A stretch of 64,000 nucleotides of DNA, taken from Chryseobacterium herbae (GTDB lineage Bacteria; Bacteroidota; Bacteroidia; Flavobacteriales; Weeksellaceae). This document shows, piece by piece, positions 35,278 through 43,567 of this stretch. The number at the start of each line of letters is the position of its first letter. Position 1 is the stretch's first letter. The notes beneath the pieces are model-generated. The model searched no databases and had not been told where the DNA came from. It was given only the letters and a program-made list of their open reading frames with translations. The stretch lies in contig NZ_JAOAMU010000002.1 of assembly GCF_025154075.1 (NCBI RefSeq), positions 186,001 through 250,000 of the forward strand, given 5' to 3'. A program made the position numbers and the translations under genes.

Positions 35278-35342
35278 AGGGAATGGTTTCTCTGGGGTGT
35301 TTCAATAATTATTCCAAATAGAGTCTGCTTCAGTAGTGAACT

Positions 35343-36116
35343 TTACTCCAGAGATGAAACGCAGCAGCCTTTAGTGAATGATAATCGTAACAGTACCGGG
35401 TCAATATTCATTGATTCATAGTACTTTGTTCTCTTTTTAGCGGTGTTGTAATAAGAATAGCTCTTGATTTCCCCTTTGTCAAAGGATATTTTATTCTTGA
35501 AGAATAAAGGTTCCATATCAAACAGGATATTGTTATTGAAGTCCTTATCCGTATTGGCAATGTCGAGTTCAATCACTGCGACATTCGTTTTTCCTTTATG
35601 AATAAGGTTGTACTTATAATGAATCAGATCGTTTTCCGCTTTCTTTTCCACCAATTCCAATACCTGATCGGTTTTTGCCTTTTTTCTTTTCCTGATATCG
35701 GCAATTTCCGACTCCAAAGGAATATCACCCTTGAAATAATCGAAATTTCCGGGTTTAATCTCTTTGTTTTCGTCTTTGATCAGAACAGGAAGAACAGGAT
35801 TGGTATCTTTTTTTAAATTATAAATGAAACCGTTTCTGCTGTTGTTAAAAGACAGAACAGACAGGTCAACGTCATTCGTGTAGTATTCGATCACCTCATC
35901 CACTTCATTACTTGTACCCTGATCAGCAATTTTATGGTATGTTAATCTTTTGTTGAATTCAAACCTGAAAAACGCTTTATCATTAAAAGGTGCAGGTTCA
36001 TCCAATCTGGGTGCTTCCATGAATGAATCACCACCCTGAGCATGTGCTGAGGAAGGCAGAAGAAATGAAACAAAAATAACAGCGGGTGCTGTTATTTTCT
36101 TTAATGAGTGTATCAT
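35343..36116 (-). CDS. Secreted protein of unknown function
   Basis: 257 residues with a signal peptide ending at AHAQG (about residue 26). The rest is beta-rich and charged. EAPRLDEPAPFND follows the cleavage site, a long central region has no known motif, and the C-terminus RLSFTKGCCVSSLE contains adjacent cysteines. I do not recognise a family. The gene begins only 3 bases after obg on the same strand, so it is translated from the obg message. Likely periplasmic or outer-membrane associated. Confidence 0.75.
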   Translation of the reverse strand: MIHSLKKITAPAVIFVSFLLPSSAHAQGGDSFMEAPRLDEPAPFNDKAFFRFEFNKRLTYHKIADQGTSNEVDEVIEYYTNDVDLSVLSFNNSRNGFIYNLKKDTNPVLPVLIKDENKEIKPGNFDYFKGDIPLESEIADIRKRKKAKTDQVLELVEKKAENDLIHYKYNLIHKGKTNVAVIELDIANTDKDFNNNILFDMEPLFFKNKISFDKGEIKSYSYYNTAKKRTKYYESMNIDPVLLRLSFTKGCCVSSLE

Positions 36117-36119
36117 CTT

Positions 36120-37103
36120 TTATCCGTGAAGTTTTTTCCAGATTGCATCTTTCAGTTCTACAAGGCCTTCTCCCGTAACACCGGAGAAGAATAACGGTTT
36201 TCTGTTTTCCGGGAATTCAGCTGAGATTTCTTTTTTCAGCTCTTCATCAAGAAGGTCCGATTTAGAAATCGAAATGATGAAATCTTTATCCAGAAGTTCA
36301 GGATTGTATTCCGTTAATTCATTTTCCAGAATTTTAAACTCCTGAAAATGACTTTCAGAATCAGCCGGAATTAAGAATAATAAGATGGAATTTCTTTCAA
36401 TATGTCTTAAGAATCTGTGTCCTAAACCTTTTCCTTCAGCAGCACCTTCAATGATCCCAGGGATATCAGCCATTACAAATGATTTGTAATTTCTGTAATC
36501 CACAATACCAAGATTGGGAGTCAATGTCGTAAATGCGTAATTAGCGATCTTTGGTTTGGCAGCTGATACAGAAGCAAGAAGGGTAGATTTTCCGGCATTT
36601 GGAAAACCAACTAAACCTACATCGGCCAAAATTTTAAGCTCGAAAACCACAAATCCTTCCTCACCATCCATTCCTGGCTGTGCATATCTTGGGGTTTGGT
36701 TGGTAGAAGATTTGAAGTGCTCATTTCCTTTTCCTCCTTTTCCTCCAAGCATCAAAGTGATTTCCTGTTTATCTTCAAGAATTTCGCCGATAATTTCTCC
36801 TTCTTCATTTTTAGCGATCGTCCCGATAGGAACATCGATATAAATATCAGCACCGTCAGCACCGGTCAGCTGGCTTTTCGCTCCGTTTTCACCACGTTCC
36901 GCTTTGATGTGGCGGGTGTATCGAAGTGGAAGTAAAGTCCATTCCTGAGCATTTCCTCTCATGATGACGTGTCCGCCACGACCTCCGTCGCCTCCATCCG
37001 GACCGCCTTTAGGAATATATTTTTCACGGCGAAGGTGGGCAGAACCTGCACCTCCGTGTCCGCTTTTACAATGGATCTTTACGTAATCTACAAAGTTAGA
37101 CAT
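36120..37103 (-). CDS. obgE: Obg family GTPase
   Basis: 327 residues, the usual bacterial Obg core without a long C-terminal extension. The glycine-rich Obg fold at the N-terminus has [34 protein letters not shown]. The G domain follows with GFPNAGKST (G1), TTLTPNLG (G2), [10 protein letters not shown] (G3) and ISKSDLL (G4). Obg binds the 50S subunit and links ribosome assembly to growth and stress. It lies downstream of adk on the same strand, a neighbourhood also seen in other Bacteroidota. Confidence 0.96.
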   Translation of the reverse strand: MSNFVDYVKIHCKSGHGGAGSAHLRREKYIPKGGPDGGDGGRGGHVIMRGNAQEWTLLPLRYTRHIKAERGENGAKSQLTGADGADIYIDVPIGTIAKNEEGEIIGEILEDKQEITLMLGGKGGKGNEHFKSSTNQTPRYAQPGMDGEEGFVVFELKILADVGLVGFPNAGKSTLLASVSAAKPKIANYAFTTLTPNLGIVDYRNYKSFVMADIPGIIEGAAEGKGLGHRFLRHIERNSILLFLIPADSESHFQEFKILENELTEYNPELLDKDFIISISKSDLLDEELKKEISAEFPENRKPLFFSGVTGEGLVELKDAIWKKLHG

Positions 37104-37170
37104 ATAGTTTGTGTTGCGGGTTGCGGTTTACGGGATTCGAATTTTTCCAATCCCGTACACCATATACCGA

Positions 37171-37749
37171 TTATTTAATTTTTTCGACTTCAGCGAAAAG
37201 CTTTTGGGAAATTTCAGCAATTTCTCCTACGCCGTTTACTTCAACATATTTTCCCTGTTGCTTGTAAAGTTCGGCTACTTCTGCTGTTTTAGTATAATAT
37301 TCTTTAATTCTGATTTCAATGATCTCTACATTGCTGTCGTCAGATCTTCCGCTGGTTTCACCTCTTTTCAGAAGTCTCTCCACTAAAGTTTTGTCTTCTA
37401 CCACGAGGGATAGGCAGATATCAATCTTGTCGTTCAGTTCCTCTTTTACGATGGTTTCCAAAGCTTGCGTCTGAGCCGTAGTTCTTGGGTAGCCGTCAAA
37501 GATAAATCCGTTGGTATCGGTTGGCTTTCTAAGCTCGTCGATCAGCATATCCGTTGTTACCTGATCCGGAACCAGTTCTCCCTTATCGATGTAAGACTTA
37601 GCTAGTTTTCCAAGCTCGGTATCGTTTTTCATGTTGTATCTGAAAAGGTCACCTGTTGAAATTTGCTTTAAGTTGAATTTTTCGATCAGGTTTTGAGCTT
37701 GTGTTCCTTTTCCACTTCCTGGAGGGCCGAACAGAACAATGTTTATCAT
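37171..37749 (-). CDS. adk: Adenylate kinase
   Basis: 192 residues, the short form lacking the zinc-type LID. GPPGSGKGTQAQNL (P-loop, residues 7-20), STGDLFRYN, GYPRTTAQTQAL and the LID segment RGETSGRSDDSN are all present. It interconverts ATP and AMP with two ADP in the cytosol. It lies between hpt and obg on the minus strand; hpt upstream is separated by a word-repeat spacer, obg downstream by 67 bases. Confidence 0.97.
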   Translation of the reverse strand: MINIVLFGPPGSGKGTQAQNLIEKFNLKQISTGDLFRYNMKNDTELGKLAKSYIDKGELVPDQVTTDMLIDELRKPTDTNGFIFDGYPRTTAQTQALETIVKEELNDKIDICLSLVVEDKTLVERLLKRGETSGRSDDSNVEIIEIRIKEYYTKTAEVAELYKQQGKYVEVNGVGEIAEISQKLFAEVEKIK

Positions 37750-37904
37750 AATGTTAAAGGGCTTCTGGCGATGGGCAGCTAGCTTTTGGCTTTTACCATT
37801 AGTCTAACCTGCTTTTAGCCTCTAGCGTTTTTAAGTTATTATTAAATTAATTTCTTTATTTTACTTTTTTAGGCTAAAAGCTATCAGCTAATAGCCAACA
37901 GCGT
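37750..37904. repeat. Word-like inverted repeat (GCTTTTAGCC / GGCTAAAAGC)
   Basis: gcttttagcc (37811-37820) and ggctaaaagc (37872-37881) are exact complements. The flanking words gcagctagcttttggc and ctatcagctaatagccaacagc extend the pairing imperfectly. It separates hpt from adk. Confidence 0.6.
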
Positions 37905-38459
37905 TTAATGGTTGATTTGTCCCTCTTCCAGTTGATACAGATTGGCAAGGTTTCTTCCTATCTCATCATAATCAAGTCCATAACCAAGAACAAACTTATT
38001 TGGAATTTCTTTTCCGATATAATCCAGTTTGAAATCTTTCTTGTATACATCCGGTTTCAATAGGAATGAAGCCAGTTTTACAGACTTCGGACGTTGTGTT
38101 TCTGTGAAATATTTGAATAAGCTTTCAACCGTGTTTCCGGTATCTACGATATCTTCCACAAGAATGATGTGACGGTCTTTCACGTCTTTAGTCAGTTCCA
38201 TTTTCTGGTAAACGATCCCTGTAGATTCAGTTCCTGCATAAGAACTCATTTGAATGAAAGCAATCTCGCATTCACCGGGATAATATTTTAAAAGATCTGA
38301 GAAGAACATGATCACCCCGTTCAGAACCCCGATGAAAACAGGAACTTCATCCTTGTAGTCTTCATAAATCTTTAAAGCTGTTTCTTTTACAATTTGCTGA
38401 ATCTCGGCGTCCTTCAAATAAGGAACGAAAGTTTTGTCGTGAACTTTAATGCTTTCCAT
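37905..38459 (-). CDS. hpt: Hypoxanthine phosphoribosyltransferase
   Basis: 184 residues. The PRPP-binding loop HIILVEDIVDTGNTVESL (about 95-112) and the preceding ECEIAFIQMSSYAG are as expected for Hpt. The C-terminal VLGYGLDYDEIGRNLANLY matches the nucleobase-binding end. It salvages hypoxanthine and guanine to IMP and GMP with PRPP, in the cytosol. A -7 box (TAACTTTG on the minus strand, 38486-38479) lies about 20 bases upstream of the ATG. Confidence 0.95.
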   Translation of the reverse strand: MESIKVHDKTFVPYLKDAEIQQIVKETALKIYEDYKDEVPVFIGVLNGVIMFFSDLLKYYPGECEIAFIQMSSYAGTESTGIVYQKMELTKDVKDRHIILVEDIVDTGNTVESLFKYFTETQRPKSVKLASFLLKPDVYKKDFKLDYIGKEIPNKFVLGYGLDYDEIGRNLANLYQLEEGQINH

Positions 38460-38478
38460 AAAAAATTTTAGTAGTTGG

Positions 38479-38486
38479 CAAAGTTA
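38479..38486 (-). promoter_or_regulatory. -7 box (TAACTTTG) of hpt
   Basis: On the minus strand this matches TAnnTTTG and lies 20 bases before the hpt ATG. Confidence 0.55.
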
Positions 38487-38510
38487 CGGTTTTTTGATCA
38501 AAATCTTTTC

Positions 38511-38737
38511 TACTTTTGCACCCGATTTCATAATGCCCCGTTTAAAGAGGATGCATTAAAAATTTTAGCAATATAAAATCTGTGATTATATTCAATTGTC
38601 CCGTCAATTCTACGATTGGCCATCTTTCAGAAGGAGGGTAATTCTGATCTGACAAATTTTAGTCAATCTCAAAACAGGGTAAAAGTCATATGTTTTTTAT
38701 CAGGAAAAAGAGGATTGGTAAGAATTTGTTATCTTTG
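38511..38737 (+). promoter_or_regulatory. Two plus-strand -7 boxes upstream of the ABC-F gene
   Basis: TACTTTTG (38511-38518) and TATCTTTG (38730-38737) both match TAnnTTTG. The second would give a leader of about 100 bases for the ABC-F gene; the first would make a leader or RNA of over 300 bases. No structured RNA family was recognised between them. Confidence 0.45.
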
Positions 38738-38786
38738 CAGTTCCAAAACTCAATTATACAGACATGTAGGATTTAATTTCTTTTCA

Positions 38787-38825
38787 ATGTTATCAAACAG
38801 TGACCGATGCGTTGCTGATGTTTAA
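38787..38825 (+). CDS. Possible 12-codon leader peptide before the ABC-F gene
   Basis: ATG at 38787 opens a frame reading MLSNSDRCVADV and stops at TAA 38823-38825, 20 bases before the ABC-F start. It lies downstream of the -7 box at 38730. ABC-F resistance genes are often controlled by translation of such leaders, but this gene's role in resistance is unproven and short frames occur by chance. Confidence 0.25.
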   Translation: MLSNSDRCVADV

Positions 38826-38845
38826 TTATTACTAAGAAATAAATC

Positions 38846-40435
38846 ATGATTTTACTGCAAAATATGTCCTACGGGTTTCCGGGAGGAGACCTTCTGTTTA
38901 ATTCTATCCATTTAACAATACCAGCTCATACAAAATCGGCGCTTGTCGGAAGTAATGGTGTAGGGAAATCTACATTGCTGAAGATGATGGCCGGGGAAAT
39001 TCAGCCATCAGAAGGGAATATAACCGTTAAAGGCGATATATACTATGTTCCGCAGATGTTCGGGAACTTTGATCATCTTACCATTTCAGAATGTCTTAAA
39101 ATTGACCAAAAACTGAATGCTCTCCAAAAGATTACCAGTGGTGAAGTGGACGAAGCGTATTTTGAAATATTAAATGACGACTGGGATATTGAAGAACGCT
39201 GTCAGACCGCTTTACATGACTGGAAACTTGAAGGTCTGAAATTGAACCAGAAACTGGAAAGTCTGAGCGGAGGTCAGAAAACAAAAGTTTTCCTGGCAGG
39301 AATTCAGATCAATAATTCTGACCTTATTTTACTGGATGAACCTACAAATCATCTCGACCTTGAAGGCAGAAAACTCTTATACAGTCTTATCGAAAAAATG
39401 GATGCTCAGGTCGTTATGGTGAGCCACGACCGCACACTGCTGAATCTTGCTGATACCATATTTGAATTAAGCAATCAGGGGATTTCAACGTATGGTGGCA
39501 ACTACGATTTTTATGCTGAACAGAAAGAAATAGAGGAGGGAGCACTTCATAATGATATTCATGCGAAAGAACGGGCTTTAAAAAAAGCAAAGGAAAAAGA
39601 ACGCGAAACCATAGAACGGAAGCAAAAGTTGGATGCAAGAGGAAAACAGAAGCAGGAAAAATCCGGAGTCGCAAGAATTATGATGAACACCCTCCGCAAT
39701 AATGCTGAGAAAAATACATCCAGATTGAAAGGAGTTCATGCTGAAAAGATCAGTGGGATTTCCTGTGATCTTCGGGATTTGCGTTCCTCTTTGAAAAACT
39801 CTAATCAGATGAAAGTGAATTTCAATGATTCCAATCTGCATTCCGGAAAAATATTGATTAGTGCAGACGATATTAATTTCAATTATGGGACTGAAACTCT
39901 TTGGAAAAATAATATCAATCTTGAGATCCGTAGTGGAGAGAGAATTTCAATTAAAGGATCCAATGGTTCCGGGAAAACGACCTTGCTGAAAATGATGTTA
40001 GGTAATCTAGATCCGTCAGAAGGGAAAATTACGAGATCAGAGTTTAATACGATTTATGTTGATCAGGAATATTCTCTGATTGGCCAGGATATCAGTGTTT
40101 ATGATTTTGTTCAGGAATTTAATGACAGTGCAATGCAGGAATCCGAGGTGAAAACACTGCTGTCCAGATTTCTGTTTGGAAAGAAAACCTGGGATAAAAA
40201 ATGTGGAGTTCTAAGTGGAGGAGAACGGTTGGGGTTGCTTCTGTGTGGACTTTCTATCAGTAGTAAAGCCCCGGATATAATCATCCTGGATGAACCTACG
40301 AATAATCTTGATCTGCAGAACGTGGAAATATTGACGGCTTCTATTAAGGATTATAAAGGGACATTGCTGGTGATTTCCCATGATGAGATCTTTCTGGAGG
40401 AGATAGGAGTGGAAAGGGAGATTGTTTTGGATTAG
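38846..40435 (+). CDS. ABC-F family ATPase
   Basis: 529 residues with two ATP-binding cassettes and no membrane segments. Cassette 1 has GSNGVGKST, LSGGQKTKVFLA and LILLDEPTNHLDLEG. A basic linker rich in Lys/Arg/Glu follows (about 235-300). Cassette 2 has GSNGSGKTT, LSGGERLGLLL and IILDEPTNNLDL. ABC-F proteins act on the ribosome, either as translation factors or by displacing antibiotics. The linker is long, but target-drug prediction from it is not safe. The leader of about 100 bases with a short frame hints at attenuation. Confidence 0.92.
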   Translation: MILLQNMSYGFPGGDLLFNSIHLTIPAHTKSALVGSNGVGKSTLLKMMAGEIQPSEGNITVKGDIYYVPQMFGNFDHLTISECLKIDQKLNALQKITSGEVDEAYFEILNDDWDIEERCQTALHDWKLEGLKLNQKLESLSGGQKTKVFLAGIQINNSDLILLDEPTNHLDLEGRKLLYSLIEKMDAQVVMVSHDRTLLNLADTIFELSNQGISTYGGNYDFYAEQKEIEEGALHNDIHAKERALKKAKEKERETIERKQKLDARGKQKQEKSGVARIMMNTLRNNAEKNTSRLKGVHAEKISGISCDLRDLRSSLKNSNQMKVNFNDSNLHSGKILISADDINFNYGTETLWKNNINLEIRSGERISIKGSNGSGKTTLLKMMLGNLDPSEGKITRSEFNTIYVDQEYSLIGQDISVYDFVQEFNDSAMQESEVKTLLSRFLFGKKTWDKKCGVLSGGERLGLLLCGLSISSKAPDIIILDEPTNNLDLQNVEILTASIKDYKGTLLVISHDEIFLEEIGVEREIVLD

Positions 40436-40516
40436 ATGGTGTTCTAGTGATGTTTTTTTGCTCCCGCTGATTCCGCTGATTTTGCAGATGTTTGTGTTTT
40501 ATTGGCTATTGATTTC

Positions 40517-40547
40517 AACCTTATAGGTTTTTAAAACCTAGAAGGTT
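40517..40547. repeat. Short palindrome (aaccttataggttt / aaacctagaaggtt)
   Basis: The two 14-base arms (40517-40530 and 40534-40547) pair with one mismatch around tta. It lies in the 464-base gap after the ABC-F gene, which has no gene. Similar palindromes are frequent between flavobacterial genes, as far as I recall. Confidence 0.55.
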
Positions 40548-40727
40548 TGAGCGTGAAAAGTATTTACTGTTGGATTATCGCAAAGGCGCAAGGGATTATT
40601 AAAAGTGTATTTTTAAGGCGCAAGAAAATCGAAGATTTTCAGCATGGTTGAATATGTAGATAAGTATTCGGTAATAAATATTCAGTTAACGGTATTCAAT
40701 TTTATCGGAGATGAAATTTTTACATTT

Positions 40728-40822
40728 TTGTCATTGTGAGGAGTGTAACGACGAATCAATCTCATGCTGTATATTTTGATGATCTGAATTAGATTGCTTC
40801 GCCTACGGCTCGCAATGACAAA
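40728..40822. repeat. Palindromic repeat of the GTCATTGCGAGGAGCG type
   Basis: ttgtcattgtgag (40728-40740) pairs with ctcgcaatgacaa (40810-40822), and gaatcaatct (40754-40763) pairs with agattgcttc (40791-40800) further in. This layout matches a dispersed palindromic repeat I recall from many bacterial genomes, whose ends read GTCATTGCGAGGAGCGAAGC. Two arm positions differ from the perfect pairing. Confidence 0.65.
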
Positions 40823-40899
40823 GTTTTCTATGAACCAGACTATTTAAATAGAATAGGGGAATCCGACTATCTATTGGTAAAGATGGAGTAATGTTTAGT

Positions 40900-41835
40900 T
40901 TATAAATGCTTTGAAATCCACTGAAATATTTCATTGAAGACCTCTTGTCTGATTTCCTCATTTAATATTTCGTGGCGCATGTTGGGATAAATTTTGGCAC
41001 TGATATCTTTAAACCCATCCTGCTTTAAATAATCAACGGTTTTCATGACTCCTTTGCTGAAATCTCCGATCGGATCATTCTGTCCACTGACAAACAGAAG
41101 AGGGAAAGATTTTGGAATAGAAACTGCCCAGTTTCTTGCCGTAGCTTTTTTATAAATACTGAACAGAGCATAAAATGCATTGTTTGTAAAAGGAACTCCG
41201 CAAAGTTCATCTTCAGCAAAAGCTTTTCTGTTGGCCAGATTCAGGCTCAGCCAGCTTGTATCGCTGAAGTCTTTATCTTTCTTAAAGGGCTTATTATTGA
41301 CTGTATTAAAAAGGGTATTGAGATACGTAGGATAATGTGGTGCTATTTTATTGGCTAGTGAGAGATATCCATTGATTAAGTTGATACCCGCCAAAGGACC
41401 TCCGGTTCCAGTGATAATTGCTCCAGTAAATTTACCACCAGCTCTCTGAAGAAGACAGCGTGTCACAAATGATCCCATAGAATGGCCAAGCACAAAATGA
41501 GGAACATCCGGATATTGATGTATAAGATGGTCGCCCATTGCTTCAGCATCGGAAATAAGCTTTTCATCCGGTTGCTTCAGTTGAAAAAATCCGATGTCTT
41601 TTTTATCCTTCACCGATTTTCCGTGTCCCAGATGATCATAGGTAAGAACGGCTATTCCCTGATCTGCAAAATAGTTTGCGATTTCAGCATATCTTCCGCT
41701 GTGTTCCTGCATACCGTGGATGATCAGCAAAGTAGCTTTTACAGGAACTTGATTGGGCGTGAAAAGGGTGTGGAAGAGCTTTGTTTCGCTGGCGGGAGAT
41801 GGGGAGAGGTAGGAAGATGTTTGTGATGATCTCAT
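40900..41835 (-). CDS. Alpha/beta hydrolase, monoglyceride lipase-like (serine aminopeptidase S33 family)
   Basis: 311 residues. LLIIHGMQEHSGRYAEIANYFADQGIAVLTYDHLGHGKS is the signature of the Hydrolase_4 group, followed by FVLGHSMGSFVTR with the nucleophile Ser. FVSGQNDPIGDFS holds the acid Asp, and MRHEILNEE the catalytic His. The group includes monoacylglycerol lipases and lysophospholipases. A minus-strand -7 box (TATCTTTG, 41877-41870) sits about 35 bases upstream, supporting the long start, though homologues may begin nearer ETKLFHTLF. No signal peptide is evident. Confidence 0.88.
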   Translation of the reverse strand: MRSSQTSSYLSPSPASETKLFHTLFTPNQVPVKATLLIIHGMQEHSGRYAEIANYFADQGIAVLTYDHLGHGKSVKDKKDIGFFQLKQPDEKLISDAEAMGDHLIHQYPDVPHFVLGHSMGSFVTRCLLQRAGGKFTGAIITGTGGPLAGINLINGYLSLANKIAPHYPTYLNTLFNTVNNKPFKKDKDFSDTSWLSLNLANRKAFAEDELCGVPFTNNAFYALFSIYKKATARNWAVSIPKSFPLLFVSGQNDPIGDFSKGVMKTVDYLKQDGFKDISAKIYPNMRHEILNEEIRQEVFNEIFQWISKHL

Positions 41836-41938
41836 GGTGGGAGGAGCTTTGGTTATTTTGGTATACGACCAAAGATACTGAATAAATAAATTTCATTGAA
41901 GATCAGCGGAGGTTTTTATAATGATTGAAATTTTTAAT

Positions 41939-42238
41939 CTATTCATCCAATCTCATTGAAATATCCATTTGCTGATGAAGAATTCTGATGATTTCAATTT
42001 CATCATCTTTTAAATTGATTTTATAAAATATAAAGTGTGATTTTACTCTGGATCGGAAATATCCTTTTCTGATTTTACTGTAATCTTTTCCGGATTTTGG
42101 ATTTTTAGATAGGTATTCAATTTCATTGAGTAGCAAATCAAAATAATGGTCTGCTTGCTTTAAAGACCAATTCTCGAAAGTATATAGCCATATTTTTTCT
42201 AAATCATCTGATGCTTCCTTACTTATTCTGTAATTCAT
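41939..42238 (-). CDS. parE: ParE-family toxin
   Basis: 99 residues in the RelE/ParE fold. It starts MNYRISKEASDDLEKIWLYTFENWS and continues with YLSKNPKSGKDYSKIRKGYFRSRVKSHFIFYKI, the conserved core strands, then IIRILHQQMDI at the end. ParE toxins poison DNA gyrase; RelE relatives cut mRNA. This sequence looks ParE-like. Its ATG overlaps the antitoxin stop by 4 bases, so the pair is co-translated. It ends an AT-rich accessory unit that includes a DUF4238 gene. Confidence 0.9.
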   Translation of the reverse strand: MNYRISKEASDDLEKIWLYTFENWSLKQADHYFDLLLNEIEYLSKNPKSGKDYSKIRKGYFRSRVKSHFIFYKINLKDDEIEIIRILHQQMDISMRLDE

Positions 42239-42486
42239 GATTCAGCAGAATGTTTTTGATGAAGATTCTTGAGAAATTCTTTGCGGTCAAAATTCTCAAC
42301 AAATCCAGATTTTTCTCCTTTTTTTAATTCGTTGATCAATTCTTTTTTCCTAGATTCTTCATATTCAAACAATCTCAATGCATTTCTTATCACCTCACTT
42401 GCTGACGAGTATTTTCCAGATTTTATTTGTTCACTAATGAAATTATCAAAATAATCTCCTAATAATATGGATGTATTTTTTGCCAT
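42235..42486 (-). CDS. parD: ParD-family antitoxin
   Basis: 83 residues from the start at 42486. KNTSILLGDYFDNFISEQIKSGKYSSASEVIRNALRLFEYEE is the ribbon-helix-helix domain of ParD; RKKELINELKKGEKSG onward is the toxin-binding tail. It should bind and neutralise ParE and repress its own promoter. An in-frame ATG at 42513 would add nine residues; the later start is preferred because ParD proteins begin at MAKNTS-like sequence. The DUF4238 stop lies 27 bases upstream. Confidence 0.9.
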   Translation of the reverse strand: MAKNTSILLGDYFDNFISEQIKSGKYSSASEVIRNALRLFEYEESRKKELINELKKGEKSGFVENFDRKEFLKNLHQKHSAES

Positions 42487-42513
42487 TGTGTTAATTTTTA
42501 TCAAATGTACCAA

Positions 42514-43401
42514 TTATTGGTATTTAATCAAAAAAAAATATATTAAGTTATTGAATAGTATTTCTTTGTATTGAACTAGAGAATAATTATGTTCTTTATC
42601 AAGTTCCATTAAAAAATCAATATAACTTTCATCATTAGTTGCTAAATAATTTGTTGACTGCTTTAATAAGATTAAATCTATTAAATGATGTAATTGATGA
42701 TTGAATTTTTGGGTTAAATTTCTTTTCACAAAAATTCTATTTTTTGAAATAGGGAAAATATAATCATCTTCATATACTTTGATGTCATTACTTTTACTGA
42801 AAATTATTGGAGAATCAGAGCAAATTGAGGGTAATTCTTTTGGTCTACTAAATATGTGATATTGCGTGTTGCAATTAAATCCACGAATAGAATCTAATAA
42901 AGAATTATAAAGTTTATATGCTTTGTAAAATTGAGGTTCATTTTTAAATTCTTCACTTAATTCCTCATTGTGATTACCATTTTTATCAATGATTTTAAGA
43001 CCTAATTCTTCAAGGTTATATTTTTTAATATAATCTTGAAGAATATTTCTATTAAATGGAGATCTCCAATAAATTTGGCTTACAAAATTATTAAGATAAG
43101 GCATATCTTTTTCACTAACACCAAATCTATTTCCAAAAGTGTTGGAATTAATGCGTTGAAAAATCTTGGCGGTACTGTTGTCAACTTTTTCATAAAATTT
43201 TTCCATGAAATCATTTTCTCCAAAATCTGTTACAATGGTATTATCTTTTAGTATATAAAAATGAGAAGAAGGAGAAAAAAGTTTTCCTTTTTGCTTGAAT
43301 TTTTTTGTTTTTACGTTGAAGATTTTAAATTGTTCATTTTCATTTGTAAATCCTTTAAGATAAAAGACGGGTAAGAAATGATGTTTTTGAGATTGACTCA
43401 T
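42514..43401 (-). CDS. DUF4238 family protein
   Basis: 295 residues. QSQKHHFLPVFYLKGFTNENEQFKIFNVKTKKF at the start is the DUF4238 signature (HH.LP..YLK.F....). A middle part has ENDFMEKFYEKVDNSTAKIFQRI, and SICSDSPIIF plus YLATNDES resemble the family's later blocks. The function is not established; members occur in accessory islands. The gene is visibly more AT-rich than its neighbours and lies 27 bases upstream of parD on the same strand, so it may be translated with the toxin-antitoxin genes. The unit may have been acquired recently. Confidence 0.87.
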   Translation of the reverse strand: MSQSQKHHFLPVFYLKGFTNENEQFKIFNVKTKKFKQKGKLFSPSSHFYILKDNTIVTDFGENDFMEKFYEKVDNSTAKIFQRINSNTFGNRFGVSEKDMPYLNNFVSQIYWRSPFNRNILQDYIKKYNLEELGLKIIDKNGNHNEELSEEFKNEPQFYKAYKLYNSLLDSIRGFNCNTQYHIFSRPKELPSICSDSPIIFSKSNDIKVYEDDYIFPISKNRIFVKRNLTQKFNHQLHHLIDLILLKQSTNYLATNDESYIDFLMELDKEHNYSLVQYKEILFNNLIYFFLIKYQ

Positions 43402-43567
43402 CTTTATAGTTATAAATAAATCAAATATAATGATGATGAAGTAAAATACTATTATAACTAAAAATTATAATTATGATTTCCACCCACCCCAAAATAAAAT
43501 CCCCCCATAATTTGCCCACCCTATTTTTAAAAAGTAATTTTGCATGAATCTAAAATAAAAGAAAAAT

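Noticed and set aside
38616-38825. 69-codon plus-strand frame before the ABC-F gene
   Set aside because: Composition is not protein-like and it overlaps the -7 box; only its last 12 codons are kept as a possible leader peptide.
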